The notes beneath the pieces were generated by a model that had not been told where the DNA came from, did no database searches, and saw only the letters and a list, made by a program, of their open reading frames with translations. Source: Phoronis australis (taxonomy: Eukaryota; Phoronida; Phoronidae). Taken from it: a stretch of 64,000 nucleotides of DNA. The translations under genes were made by a program, and so were the position numbers. Positions 24,111-34,739 of this stretch are shown in pieces (the first letter of the stretch is position 1; each line of letters opens with the position of its first letter). The stretch lies in NCBI GenBank assembly GCA_002633005.1, contig NMRA01000236.1:7495-71494 (forward strand). Direction: 5' to 3'.

Positions 24111-25950
24111 GTTTGTTATGGACCAAAGGAACAGATGATAATGTTAATTGAATTCTGTGGTCTGAGATTAATCTGTTTTATTGTGTTGATATTATAAGCA
24201 GATGACAATCGGATTATATTTAGACAGGAGCTAGAAGAAGTATACTAACGACATTTTTGAAAGCTGGCCTCTGAGTTTTTGGTAGTCTGTCAAGTTCTAT
24301 GCATATATTGGCCTCTTTATCATAACATCAAGTGAATGTTCATAATAATTGTACAAATTAATGATAAATCTAATAAATTTTTGGTAAGAAAACCCATTTG
24401 TTGTTGTATTATTAGTCTTGCACCAGATCAAAATAGATGATTTTGTTAAAATTGCAGTTGGTTAGTTAAACTTTGGCGGCCATATTGGAATTATGCAAAT
24501 GTTGGGTAAGTTACATTGTTAAAAACAGCAAATGCTCAAAGATGACTAAATGCAACCTAAAACACTAGAGAATATAACTGCATCTGTATGTACTTTGTTT
24601 TTATTCAGTCACTGTACATAACAAGCTTTCAACTTTCATACTGCTGTCAAAGTCAGTTCAGCAAAATATTAAATGCAATTGCTTTAAAACAACAAAGGCA
24701 GTGTTACCTGCATGTTGTGTAAACAAGTATAATAAATATCAATACAAACCATACACAAATATGTGATCCAATTTTACCAAATGTGCAAGTATTAGCATTT
24801 AGAGCAATTTGTACTTTTCCAACATTTGAAATTATCTCATAATCAGGTGGTAGCAGCCACTGTAGCTACAGTAAAATTTTGTCTATTTCGGACAAAAACA
24901 ATTGCCAAAAATTACTCATTTTGATTTTTCAAGGACATTTAGCATTGTTGTGAAGACCCACAATTTTTCAAAATATTGTCTGTCAGCAGCTATGGTACGG
25001 ACTTGGATATGACTCGAGATTCTTGTGGTACTGCACATTATTTATGAAAAATAAGAAATTTAATTTCACTAGTGTCCTTATATTATTGTTTTATGCTTCT
25101 AAGGTTATTGTTTATTTTAATCATACTAGCCCAGCTACATGCTGAACTGCTAGTACTGTTTTCAAGGAATGCTTCTTGGAATACATTCATGTTTAATGCC
25201 TCTAGGGCTGTTGATTGTTTATTTAAATTATGCTAGCCCAGCCACATGTTGATCTGGTGGGACTGTTATCAAGTAAAGCATGTGGTTGTCAAGGTTACAT
25301 GCCTGGGAAGTAACCTATAAGCTTTCATTTGAACCAAATTCAAACGGTTTTGGTACAGCCTAGACTCTACATGGATAACTGAAGAACTGTATGGATGTGA
25401 GTTTTGAATTTAAAGTTGTATTTATGTTGATGTGATTATTAAGTAAAATTACTTAGACTTCATTCATGAATCAGTAGTTTTGGTCTTACAAACAAAAGGA
25501 ATTTGCTTTTCTTACTGATTCAGCCAAATTGAAGGTTATAATGGTTAGGGAAAAGTACCGCACAGATTTCAAATGAGTTAACTGGGGTTGAGACCAGAAT
25601 CAACTAGTTTTCACAACATAGTCAAGTTATATGTAACCAGTCCTTCAAAATAATCCCTTGAGACTGTAAAACTTAAGTTTGTGTCAATTTTCACATCGCT
25701 TTCCGACTGTTTGATTCACGATAGGAATAACAAATTTTTATTTTGGTTTAATGCATGGTAACTATTGGGCACAAAATAAGATTAACATATTGTATATTTA
25801 ACTACTGGTAGGTGTTTTAACTGTCATCACCTTCAGTCATACGCCAGTTCTCAGTCTGCAGTCAAACTATTGAACACAAGTTCAACTGTTTGTTCATACA
25901 TGAGCAGAAGAACAAAATAATTGGAAGAGATTTTAATGTGCTCATCATGT
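24110..25950. other. AT-rich DNA with one tandem duplication
   Basis: No gene is seen. A block of about 60 bp around CTAGCCCAGCTACATG at about 25108-25168 is repeated at about 25212-25275, a local direct duplication. Confidence 0.4.
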
Positions 25951-25959
25951 CTTTTCCAG

Positions 25960-26104
25960 AAAGGTGAAAGCCATTGAAAGTCGAGATCTGGATATGTTAA
26001 AGAGAATCAAGGACACAACGATCTCATACCGGGCCACTCTCCCCTGCAAGCTGATTGACACACCATGTGGTACTTATAGCCTGGGAAATTCCTTAGCACA
26101 TCAG
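25960..26104 (+). CDS. Exon-like open segment, unknown protein
   Basis: A strong acceptor (CATGTCTTTTCCAG) precedes 145 nt that end in a good donor (CATCAG/GTACAA). One frame stays open throughout and reads in part KVKAIESRDLDMLKRIKDTT and ATLPCKLIDTPCGTYSLG. Composition looks protein-coding against very AT-rich flanks. I do not recognise the family. It may be an exon of a transposon gene on the same strand as the YqaJ frame 2 kb downstream, or of a host gene. Confidence 0.4.
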
Positions 26105-26341
26105 GTACAACCGTCTGTAATTGGCAACATTATTCTAATCTAAAAAGTACGAAAACTCTACCTTATTCAAGCTTAGTGACATTATTCAATCTAGACCAAT
26201 TGAATATTATTCAAACTTTTTAATCGTTTACAGAAAGCTCTTCCAAAGTTTTGACAATCTTGAAATCCAAGCTTGAAGAAAATATCCAATAACGTGAGGC
26301 ACATTTGAGCATAATTGTGTTCAGTCAACTTTAGCTAAATA

Positions 26342-26693
26342 CCTGGGTGAGAATTTGACACGTTTGACATGCTCTAAAAACGTGGAGTATTGGAACGCCC
26401 TAAAAATGGTCAAACGTGTAAAATGTGGCGTGTTAAACGTGTAAAACGTGGCGTGTCAAACGTGTAAAATGTTGCGTGTCAAACGTGTCAAGAACGTGTC
26501 GAAAACGTGTAATTTTCGTTCCAATACTCCACGTTTGACACGCTTAGCGTGTCAAACGTGGCGATAAGCATGTAAAACGTGGCGATAGCGTGTCGAACGT
26601 GGCGTGCCAAAACGTGGCAAAAACGTTTTTGTTCCAATACTCCACGTTTGACACGCTCAAAAGCGTGTCAAACGTGTAAAATTCTCACCCGGG
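26342..26693. mobile_element. Palindromic element built of ACGTGTCAAACGTG motifs
   Basis: The ends are inverted repeats: CCTGGGTGAGAATTTGACAC at the left and its complement, with few changes, at 26665-26693. Inside, ACGTGT/GTGTCAAACGTG words recur over a dozen times. GTTCCAATACTCCACG occurs at 26518 and 26631 and its complement at 26381. No coding sequence is present. It resembles a foldback MITE or motif-dense regulatory array. No clear target duplication was found. Confidence 0.65.
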
Positions 26694-26939
26694 CATAATG
26701 CGTTATATTCCTGTATGAGATATAACATGAATCCTGTTAAAAACAGCATACGAACCAAATCTGATTTGCACAGGCAAATAAACTTAACGCTAATCTATGG
26801 TCAACAATTTTGAATTTTTTTGCTCTTGAAATAGCTCTTTCAACAGTGAGCAGCTATCTTTTTGGTTAAGGCAACATCACTAGGTGACATCTGACCAAAA
26901 CCTGGTGCAATAGGAGGGATGCATAATTTTAATCCAATA

Positions 26940-27738
26940 TTTTCATTTTTTTCTAATTAAGAAGCCTTTGTCTGCCACGATGCCATCACCATGTTTTAAT
27001 TTACCGCAATCAATGAATTGCTGAAGCATTGTCAGTAAACCACCTGATCATGTGATATCATTATCTGAAATTGACCCTGAAAATAGTATGGATATAAAAG
27101 TAAATGATCCCTTGGGGTCCACTCCTACAAGTCCTTTTAGAGTGGTACACGACTTGTAATCTGAATAACACTGACTTCGACTTCTCAGAGAACTCGGCTT
27201 TTGCACTTTGATTTCTGTGCCATCTATGATGAGGAAAGTGTCTGGAAAGTCTTTCTTGTACTTAGGCGGCATATGTTTGTAGAGAATGTCGCGGTCTGGC
27301 TAAATTGTTTGAGATCCATATTTGTAGAACATGAAGTTCATCCACTCCCTGAAAAGTGCTGCAGCATCCTGAGGAGTTGCCAAGTGTTTGAAATCGAAAT
27401 TCAATCGCAGTTTCGTTAGCGTAAGCAGGAGTTGATCTTGCAGTGACATGTTCTTAGCACTACTGATAGTTTTGGAGAAGTTCATGGGAGATTGGTGCTT
27501 ATCTGGAACAAAGAAATAAAATATATTTTGAAATTCTTCAAAGGTGAATCCTGTGTGATATTTAAAATTATTCTTCACGTGGCTGTTTTTGAGTGAAGCA
27601 ACAGAAAATCCCATGGTGGCTGCATTCTTTGTTTCAGTTGTAATTTTCCTCGATGAACTTCATCAGTTAAAATTTTCAACTGTGCTTCAAGAAGTTTGTT
27701 TTCAGCAGCAACAGCTAGATAATTCAAACCTGATGGGC
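26940..27738 (-). pseudogene. ISL2EU/Harbinger-type DDE transposase, HTH and catalytic exon
   Basis: An acceptor (TTTTTATTTCAG) opens the exon at 27738. It codes for a leucine-rich coiled-coil stretch (YLAVAAENKLLEAQLKIL). After a frameshift near 27610 comes the HTH_Tnp_4-like segment (MSLQDQLLLTLTKLRLNFDF) and, after an in-frame TAG in place of a usually conserved Trp, the DDE_Tnp_4 core: FLIIDGTEIKVQKPS, CYSDYKSCTTLKGLVGVDPK, ISILFSGSISDNDIT, another stop, then GDGIVADKGFLI. Two catalytic-type Asp positions (IIDGTE, ADKGF) are visible; the last acidic residue is not. The element is dead. Confidence 0.75.
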
Positions 27739-28084
27739 CTGAAATAAAAATCACATGTGAGATATGATTTATAGTCAAAATTGTCAACTTCACTGAAGAT
27801 TTACCTCACTCATGCTGAAAATGGCTCAATCAGCAAAGGTGAAAAGTACTTAAACTTGAAAGACAGAAATTTCATGCTGAGCATTATTGTTCGAAGGAAT
27901 TTTAAGGCTTTTCATAGATTTTCATCTTAATTCTGTCTTGTTGCAGGCTCCCCTGATTCAACAGCCCGAAGGACCTTCTGGAGAATCAAAGCCTTGTGGT
28001 AATCTGACCTTCCCACATCCCAGTCCGATTGCTAATGCCGTTACTTGCCATGCGGAGGAATACGAGTTTTATGGAGATGACATT

Positions 28085-28800
28085 TGAGGATGCCTGAAAG
28101 CTAGAGAATGACACTCGTGCACAAGCTAACTGCCCTTCATGGTCTGAGGCGAGAAAACTGAGAATTACAGCGTCTAACTTTGGGCGGTTTATACTTCGTA
28201 AGGCTCCAATTACAGATGATTTAGTTAATTCAGTGATGAATCCCAAACCATTTCAGGCAACTGCCACCACTTACGGAACGTGCAATGAAAAAGTTGTCAA
28301 GAACAAGTATTGGAAGCAAATGGGGAACCACGTTCATAGCTGCGGATTTATAGTTAATAATGAATTTCCATTCATTGGAACTTCGCCTTATGGGAAAGTA
28401 TGCGACAATGGAGAGGTGGGGCTCTGAGAAGTGAAATGCCCATACAGCATACGAGATATGAACCTTCAAGAAGCACTTACAACTTAAAAAAAAGGAATCT
28501 CAGTTTTTGTCCAAATTTGGAGATGAAATTTTGTTGCAAAAAGACCACAGTCATTGGTTCCAAGTTCAAGGGCAGTTGTTAGTGTCTGGAGCTACTTTCT
28601 GTGATTTTGTGACAAACACAAGAAGAGACTTGCATAAACAACGGATTCATCCCGACGTCAGTGTCATGAAACAAATTCTTGAGAAGATGAATAAAGTGTT
28701 TATTGAACATGTCGCCAAACTGCATCCTCCTTCTCCTCATTGGTTCCACAGTTTGAGTTTCTGGATGAGCATGTGTCGGTCCGTTACATGAGCATTCAGC
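28085..28800 (+). pseudogene. YqaJ-like viral-recombinase exonuclease, ISL2EU accessory gene, broken
   Basis: In the frame starting near 28105 the protein shows ARKLRITASNFGRF, a TTYGTCNEKVV motif (the YG..E of the active site), CGFIVNNEFPFIGTSPYGKV, then a TGA stop, EVKCPYSIRD (the ExK motif), a second stop and a frameshift. HWFQVQGQLLVSGATFCDFV follows. YqaJ enzymes are lambda-exonuclease-fold nucleases. The SPDG motif that supplies a metal-binding Asp reads SPYG here. It is divergent to the transposase exons, as in known ISL2EU elements that pair a transposase with a YqaJ nuclease. Confidence 0.8.
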
Positions 28801-28986
28801 TGAGGTTTTCCTGAGCTGTGAAATCTGGTCAGCTGCCATGGTAAAACTGAAACGTGTGAGAACAATTGTAAATTGAATTAAAGTGATTCTTATTGTAATT
28901 TGTGAAGTTTGCCGCAGTCGTATTGTTTTCCCTATCATTTGGACCTAATACTCAGACTCCGAACACGTCACTTGTTTGAAATGTAT

Positions 28987-29160
28987 TTATCTGGTGAACT
29001 GAAAATCATCTAACTTGCCATGGGCAATATATTTCTTCTCGCAGGCTTGCCACTTTTGCTGCTCATTCGAGAAAGGGGCATGCATTTTTTCAAATTGCTT
29101 GAGTGCTGTGATTTCGTTCATATTGAAAATGTCAATTATGAAGCGTCGTAAATGAGACAT
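28987..29160 (-). CDS. Small open frame, 57 residues, unknown
   Basis: The ATG at 29160 opens a frame of 57 codons ending TAA. It reads in part MSHLRRFIIDIFNMNEITAL and AHGKLDDFQFTR. Composition is charged and coding-like and contains KMHAPFSNEQQKWQACEKKY. It lies between the THAP-like exon and the transposase exon on the same strand, so it could be part of that element. I do not recognise the family. Confidence 0.3.
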   Translation of the reverse strand: MSHLRRFIIDIFNMNEITALKQFEKMHAPFSNEQQKWQACEKKYIAHGKLDDFQFTR

Positions 29161-29288
29161 TTTAGCTTAAAAAAGTTCTTGACTGTTGCTTTGGATAGAA
29201 AAAAGTGCAGGTGGCTTGATGCCTTTTGCGGTACATGAGGCGTGTTTAGGCCACAAGGCCGGGCCCATTACACTAGTCACCTGATTAT

Positions 29289-29650
29289 GACTCATGGGGA
29301 CACCACATCACCGGATTCCCCATTGGTGAAATCTTCCAATGTGCCTGTTCGTTTCAGGAAGACAGAAAGACTATTAAACCTGTATGAACTAACAATGTTA
29401 ACCAGGCAGGTTATGTGTCCATCAAGTAGTAGATTACGGTGTCTGTCGTAGGCAGGGAAAATATCCACCAGATGTTGAGGAGTCTCGGCCCCCAAGCCAC
29501 AGTAGGGACACAATGAACATGCCATGTGGCCTGTAATGTTACGGTGTGGAGCTAGGTTGCAGTGTCCAGTAATAACCTGGATCAGCTGCCTTATAGCAAG
29601 CCTATCTAAGCATAACAGTTTCTTTGAACCTTTTGGTTCAATAGGACTTG
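29289..29650 (-). pseudogene. C-terminal tail of an I/R1-type LINE (copy b)
   Basis: The minus-strand translation reads LLCLDRLAIRQLIQVITGHC, APHRNITGHM, CPYCGLGAETPQHLV and SLSVFLKRTGTLEDF. It is collinear with the tail of the 21.5-22.3 kb copy but more diverged (the last Cys of the finger is changed: DIFPAY). The AATGGGCCC in the 3' UTR is shared. Truncated at 5'. Confidence 0.75.
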
Positions 29651-30011
29651 GAAAAAGTTGTCTGGATTGTCTGCAGGCAGAGAACTTTGGCTAGAAGCTT
29701 AGCATTATTGTCAGACACAATTTACGTTATATTTTTTGTAAAATTCAACTAAAATGGTCGGTCACTTTGCTACAAAACAAAACGATGTTTATTAGAATAG
29801 TTTCAAAAACTACCGCTAGGGCTAGTGCCAGTGCTGGAGTAAAACTAACCTTGGTATATACTAATATATATTTTGTCGACAGTCTTCATACAGCTAGCTG
29901 ACTGGCTAGGGTCAAACAGGTGCTAAGACAAATGTCGCCAGACGAGTGAACTTGCGTAGTCGAAATCAGATACGCCTACACTACAGCCACCAAACTGAAA
30001 AATATACTTAC

Positions 30012-30212
30012 CTTGGAACAAATATATTTATGTTTAGCCTTGGGATAATCACGCAACATTGCCAACTTGAGCTGCTGTACGTGTGGCTGTCCACAGAGTT
30101 TTATCCATAGCTTACACTGCTCGAGACGAGTTTTCGGTTTGGGAAAATGGCCAAAATGAGACAGGATTTTCGTCTCTAGCCTCATACCGGCTGTCAGACT
30201 TGCAGACACCAT
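30012..30212 (-). CDS. THAP-like first exon of the ISL2EU-type transposase
   Basis: From the ATG at 30212 this exon has 67 codons and ends phase 0 at an excellent donor (TCCAAG/GTAAGTATA). The protein has the THAP-like spacing GHFPKPKTRLEQCKLWIKLC, then HKYICSK, where the next exon should supply the HF of the CxxHF motif. It lies 2.3 kb upstream of, and on the same strand as, the HTH/DDE exon at 26940-27738, which is the known layout of ISL2EU transposases. It is intact, unlike the downstream exon. Confidence 0.55.
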
Positions 30213-30299
30213 AGCAGCACCGTTTTACCATTATAATGACAAAATTTCTTGATGTTTAACTAAAATAAACTTTACACGCCAACGTACTCTTTGTCGGGT

Positions 30300-30412
30300 A
30301 AAATGGCGGCTTAGAAAAGCAGATGAAGGTGTGTCAAGAATTCTGTGTTCTGATTGGTCAGTTAAGCCGTCAGTCGTAATCCTGGCGATAGGTCACTTTC
30401 CGAAAGTTTGAT
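30300..30412. repeat. Inverted arm with YY1 and NF-Y type motifs (left)
   Basis: About 110 bp whose inverted copy lies at 31738-31852. Both arms keep AAAATGGCGGC (YY1-like) and CTGATTGGTCAG (NF-Y/CCAAT). It lies just upstream of the ATG of the THAP-like exon, so it may be both a terminal repeat and a promoter. Confidence 0.55.
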
Positions 30413-32430
30413 GATCTAACCCGCTAACGACGTCAAGTCGACCTTGACCTACCTTTTGAACCTTCAATGTCAGAGGTCACTGTTGAAGTAGTGCGGGAGG
30501 TGAATACTGAAAACATTATTACATGACCCTATTTCCCTCGACAGATTCAACGCGTATGGGATAAAGGGGTTTACCTAAAGCTCTACAGTGTCGACGTTAA
30601 TATCAATATCAATTAATGTTCGCCGTTCTAGAAATTCGAACCACAACCCGCGTAATGGTGGCCACGGCCCGGGTCTTTTTGTCAAGCAATTTCGAAAAAG
30701 TAAATAAGGTTCAGCGGGGCTGTTGGGTCAGTCTAGCTCATCAAAATGTAAAACCAATATCCTACTTCTTATACGTTCGGTGCAAAGGAACCGTACACAG
30801 GAAGGAGTTACGTAACATTTCTACATCCACATGCTGCGTTGTTCTGTAGAAGACACATATAAGTATGGTTGTAATGTTCTGTGTTGGACAGACAACATCA
30901 AAGTCCGAGTTTGACGGGATGATTTTATTTACTAATTCCACTTAGAACCTCAGTGAAAATATTGAATCCTTGTGAGAACCGTGTGAGAACTGTAAATCTA
31001 TGAAAATACCCAAAATACTCTAAATACATGACAATATTATATAAAACTGAATCTAAATTAAATTATTAACAATAGTCACTCTGAGAAACTAGTCAAAATT
31101 ACTCAAATCTAACTGAATCGGTACATGAACTTTAAATCACATTTACAAAACAACATTTATCTTAAAACATATTATACCCTAGAACATTTCATAACTCATA
31201 AACTCCAATGAGACTTACAAAAATTGCTCCCTTTGATCTTATCCACGCATGAATATCCAATTCTTGTTTTGTGTATCAGTATGATCCTTGTCAGTGACTG
31301 AACACACTCCTTGAAACTCAACAGACTCGGTGATCTGCCTAAAATACTTGATTCTCCAAAGTTACTGAGCTTCCTCGTCTCCTAACTTTTTCTTTTGAGA
31401 ATGACACTTATTTCTGCTCCAGAAATATTTATACTCTAAGATATGACTAAACATCACATGGACACTGGTCAAGGCATAAGTACATCGGTGTGGGTGTTTC
31501 TTAGAATCAACCCACCAAAGTTGACCACTCCAAAACATATTTTGATGATCATATCCTGTTTGTCAGAACTGCACTGAGAACTTAGCAGAACTAAAGCTTG
31601 TCTGAAGAAATTGCGCAATAGTCAAGTTCACCACAAGTTGTTTACAATAATAAGTCCTGTTCTAAAATATTTGTGACTTTAGAAATAGTTAACTGATATT
31701 AATTAACACATTTGTTTATAAATTTAATCATCGACTTATCCTATCGCCGGGATTTTGAGTGACAGCTCAACTGACCAATCAGAACGTAATATTCTTGTCA
31801 CACCTTTGTCGGCCTTTCCAAGCCGCCATTTTACCACACAAACAACACGTTGTCGGTGACTTTTCACAAGGGGCGGAGCTTTCGAATGGTCAGTTGTGGT
31901 TTGATCCAATGCACTGCAAAAAGATCAAAGTCAAGCACAACGAAGGATTGGTGTTTTATAACTGCAAGTTTAGTATAATTAATTGCTCAAAATGGGTGAG
32001 CAATAGATTATCACTTCCCGGTATTTCTCATACCTAGACCCTCTGAGGGATTTTGAGTAATTACCGCCCTCGGGGCTAGCGCGGCATCATGGCATACAAA
32101 AACCTTAAGTTTCTCCCAGCAGCAGCGGATTTTTAATAAAAACCATTTCAGTGTATTCGTGACTCTAGAGCTTTCTTTTGTAAGTCAAAAGGGGGAAGTG
32201 GAGATGAAATCAATGAAACGATGTTGAAATGGTACCTTTGGCCGAGCAGTTTACAAGGATTTACACTCCCTGGTGAATTTAAATCGCGTTTACACGTGCC
32301 TCGTTTCTGGACAGCATGTCCATTGTAAACTACAAATGATTACCTTTGTTTTTCTGTAGGATGCATTGCCTGTCACTTATTAAAAAGCTAACGTTTTATT
32401 TAGGAGCCTTTACCATAAGTGTTCCATATT
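30412..32430. other. No gene seen
   Basis: Apart from the right inverted arm at 31738-31852, this stretch is AT-rich. Open frames at 30616-30849 and 31759-32037 show no family motif. Confidence 0.3.
31738..31852. repeat. Inverted arm with YY1 and NF-Y type motifs (right)
   Basis: Reverse-complement partner of 30300-30412 (GCCGCCATTTTACC and TGACCAATCAGA conserved). The 1.3 kb between the arms holds no recognised gene. It may be the end of a second related element pointing the other way. Confidence 0.5.
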
Positions 32431-32445
32431 CTTTCTCAAACTAGT

Positions 32446-32550
32446 GGTAGTTTGTCTTTGGAAGAACTTGTACTTCACGTTTCTTGCACTAGACCAAGCA
32501 CTTTGTCTTGGAAAGAACTTGTACCTCACGTTTCTTGCACTAGACCAAGC
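32446..32550 (+). repeat. 51-bp tandem duplication
   Basis: A 51-bp unit (TTTGTCTTTGGAAGAACTTG through AGACCAAGCAC) occurs twice in tandem with four or five differences. The length is a multiple of three, so both strands read through in frame, but no protein motif is present. Confidence 0.7.
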
Positions 32551-33158
32551 ACTTGTTCGTCCAAACAGAAAAGTCCAGACTAAAACTTGTACGGAATCAG
32601 GCCACCCATCTAATGATGTCGACATGACCGATTGACCAACGTCAACAACGAACGAGAACCACCAATCGACCACCCTTAGCGAGAACAGTCGATCGAGGTA
32701 CCATGGCTGTTTCGGCGACCCCAGTCACACACCCGGTGATTCCTATATGGGCCCGTATAAGAATGTGTACAAAACAACTGAATAAAAAATTCTAAAGGCA
32801 ATGATTTTGATCAATTTTAAAATTAATTGACTTGAAATAAATAATGTGTTTTCTTGATTTTCCATGTATTTTGCACTAAATTAAACGTCCAGTCATCGCT
32901 GATTCCAATACGATGGAGACAAGGTGAAAACCAAATTCGCTGTAACGATGATGTCATAGAGATTGATTGATGCAAGTGCCACCTCAAGTTTTTTTGGTGC
33001 TAAAAGAGGTTCGCGATGGGGCTGCTGTATTGTAAAAGGCCTACTTAATTAACGACTGGGGTATGCTATGACACCGTATGTTAACGTTTTTCAACAATAC
33101 ACGTACTTTATATATAAAGTCATTTTGACACCATATTAGGCCTTTAATTGTTGACGGT

Positions 33159-33601
33159 TGTTACCTTAATATAAACAAAAAGAACCACTTTTCAGTTATC
33201 CTGGTTTAAATTAATATCTATTTACATATTTACAAACATGATAACAAGTTATGCGAAACTTGGGACGAAGACAGGGTCGAACGTCAGCACCAACAGTCCC
33301 GGCAAATCTTGAAACTTGAGGCATCTTCAGTCTTCATCACCAAGGCGTCCTCACGTGTTCCGTTGACTCCACAAGTCCACCAAAAAAATACAGTGAAGTT
33401 CCATTCACAAGACGCTGCTGTCCGCACCGTAGCAAAGGCTCACCACATAAACAGTATTTAGAAAGTATGAAGAAAACATAAAGTCCAGCCGCATTGCTCA
33501 GATAAACCATGACACACGTCTGCTCATCATCGGCGACCAACTAGAACTCCTCGATAAAACTCAAAACTGCCCTCTAGCGGGAATACCTAACGTACCTAAC
33601 A
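33159..33601 (-). repeat. Candidate 3' LTR of Ty3/gypsy element A
   Basis: On the minus strand a purine-rich tract (GAAACGGGGAGA) is followed directly by TGTTAGGTACG, the usual layout of polypurine tract and LTR start. The LTR could end at GGTAACA (33159) or GTCAACA (33149). The 5' partner is not in the window, so this cannot be confirmed by comparison. Confidence 0.45.
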
Positions 33602-33724
33602 TCTCCCCGTTTCAAAAAATAATGTGTACAACTACAGACATTTTTTATTTTGTTCTAACCAAACTTGTCATATTTACGACTTAACTAAACGCATCCGAAA
33701 ATACAACTCTTCCACAAACATACT

Positions 33725-34115
33725 CTAGGAACCTCACTCAAATCCTAGACAAACTCTCGGCAATAATATTATCCTTTCCTCTGATGTGTCGAACATCAAG
33801 ATCGAGCTCCTGCAAAATGAGACTCCACCTAAGTATTCTCTGCTTTTTCCTTTCATCTTATTTATAAAAACTAACGGGTTGTGATCAGTATACACAATCA
33901 ACGGTGAACTCATAGAGGAGACATAAACTTCGAAATGCTGCAATGCCAGAATCAATACGAAAGCCTCCTTTTCAATGGTTGAATAACAGCGCTGGTTCCT
34001 ATTGAACTTTTTAGAAAAATAACACACAGGGTTATCTATGCCTTGAGCATCTTCCTGTAACAAAACTCCACCTGCTCCAACATCAGAAGCATCAACAGCC
34101 AACTTAAATGGATTA
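33725..34115 (-). pseudogene. Ty3/gypsy element A, RNase H part
   Basis: The minus-strand frame codes for a gypsy RNase H: LAVDASDVGAGGVLLQE, CYFSKKFNRNQRCYSTIEKE, then VYTDHNPLVF, with the catalytic D..E..D residues present. A frameshift near 33840 ends it. It is the downstream half of the polyprotein cut by the DNA transposon at 34116-38486. Only about 120 nt separate it from the candidate LTR, so the integrase of this element has been deleted. Confidence 0.8.
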
Positions 34116-34739
34116 TAGTCTAGACGCATTTCTGGAAAATGTGCATGTTAGAGGCGTTTTTTAGTAAAAGTGGAGAACCTGTCTTTTTAGCATAATTATG
34201 GTATGCTGATTTCGATTATGCCTGTTCCCAAGCTAGATTTTCAGTTTTTGACCATCTAATTTGCATAAACAAAATGGCCGCCAAACCAACAAGATAAGAA
34301 ACATTCGTAAGACCAGGAGTACAATATGTGACGACTAATTAGGAAATTTTTGCTTCAAAAACATAATATAAGTGTGTTTAGATCACTTAAATTTAAGAGC
34401 ATATTAATGAACGTCATTAAATTCCCCAATTATGCTAATTAGCTTCCGCCATTACCAAAAAATTCAAATTTCGGTGTAACTTTATCAATTTGCAGGCAAA
34501 CATGACAACTAAGGTGTCTATACCTATGTTTTGAAGGTCTAGAAAAATCATTATGACACATGTGAAGCTTTTTATTTCATCTTCATTAAGTTACAAATGC
34601 TCATTAATAAAGTCTGAAAATTAAATTAGAAATCATAATTATCAATGCTTTTTTGCGAACATCTCACTATTTAGATAAGACATAAGTATTGTAAACATAA
34701 CAACATGACTTTTAAATACTGTTGTAAAGAGATGCATGG

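Noticed and set aside
28579-28938. 119-codon minus-strand frame
   Set aside because: It lies antisense to the YqaJ C-terminal part, which has clear homology, and shows no family motif.
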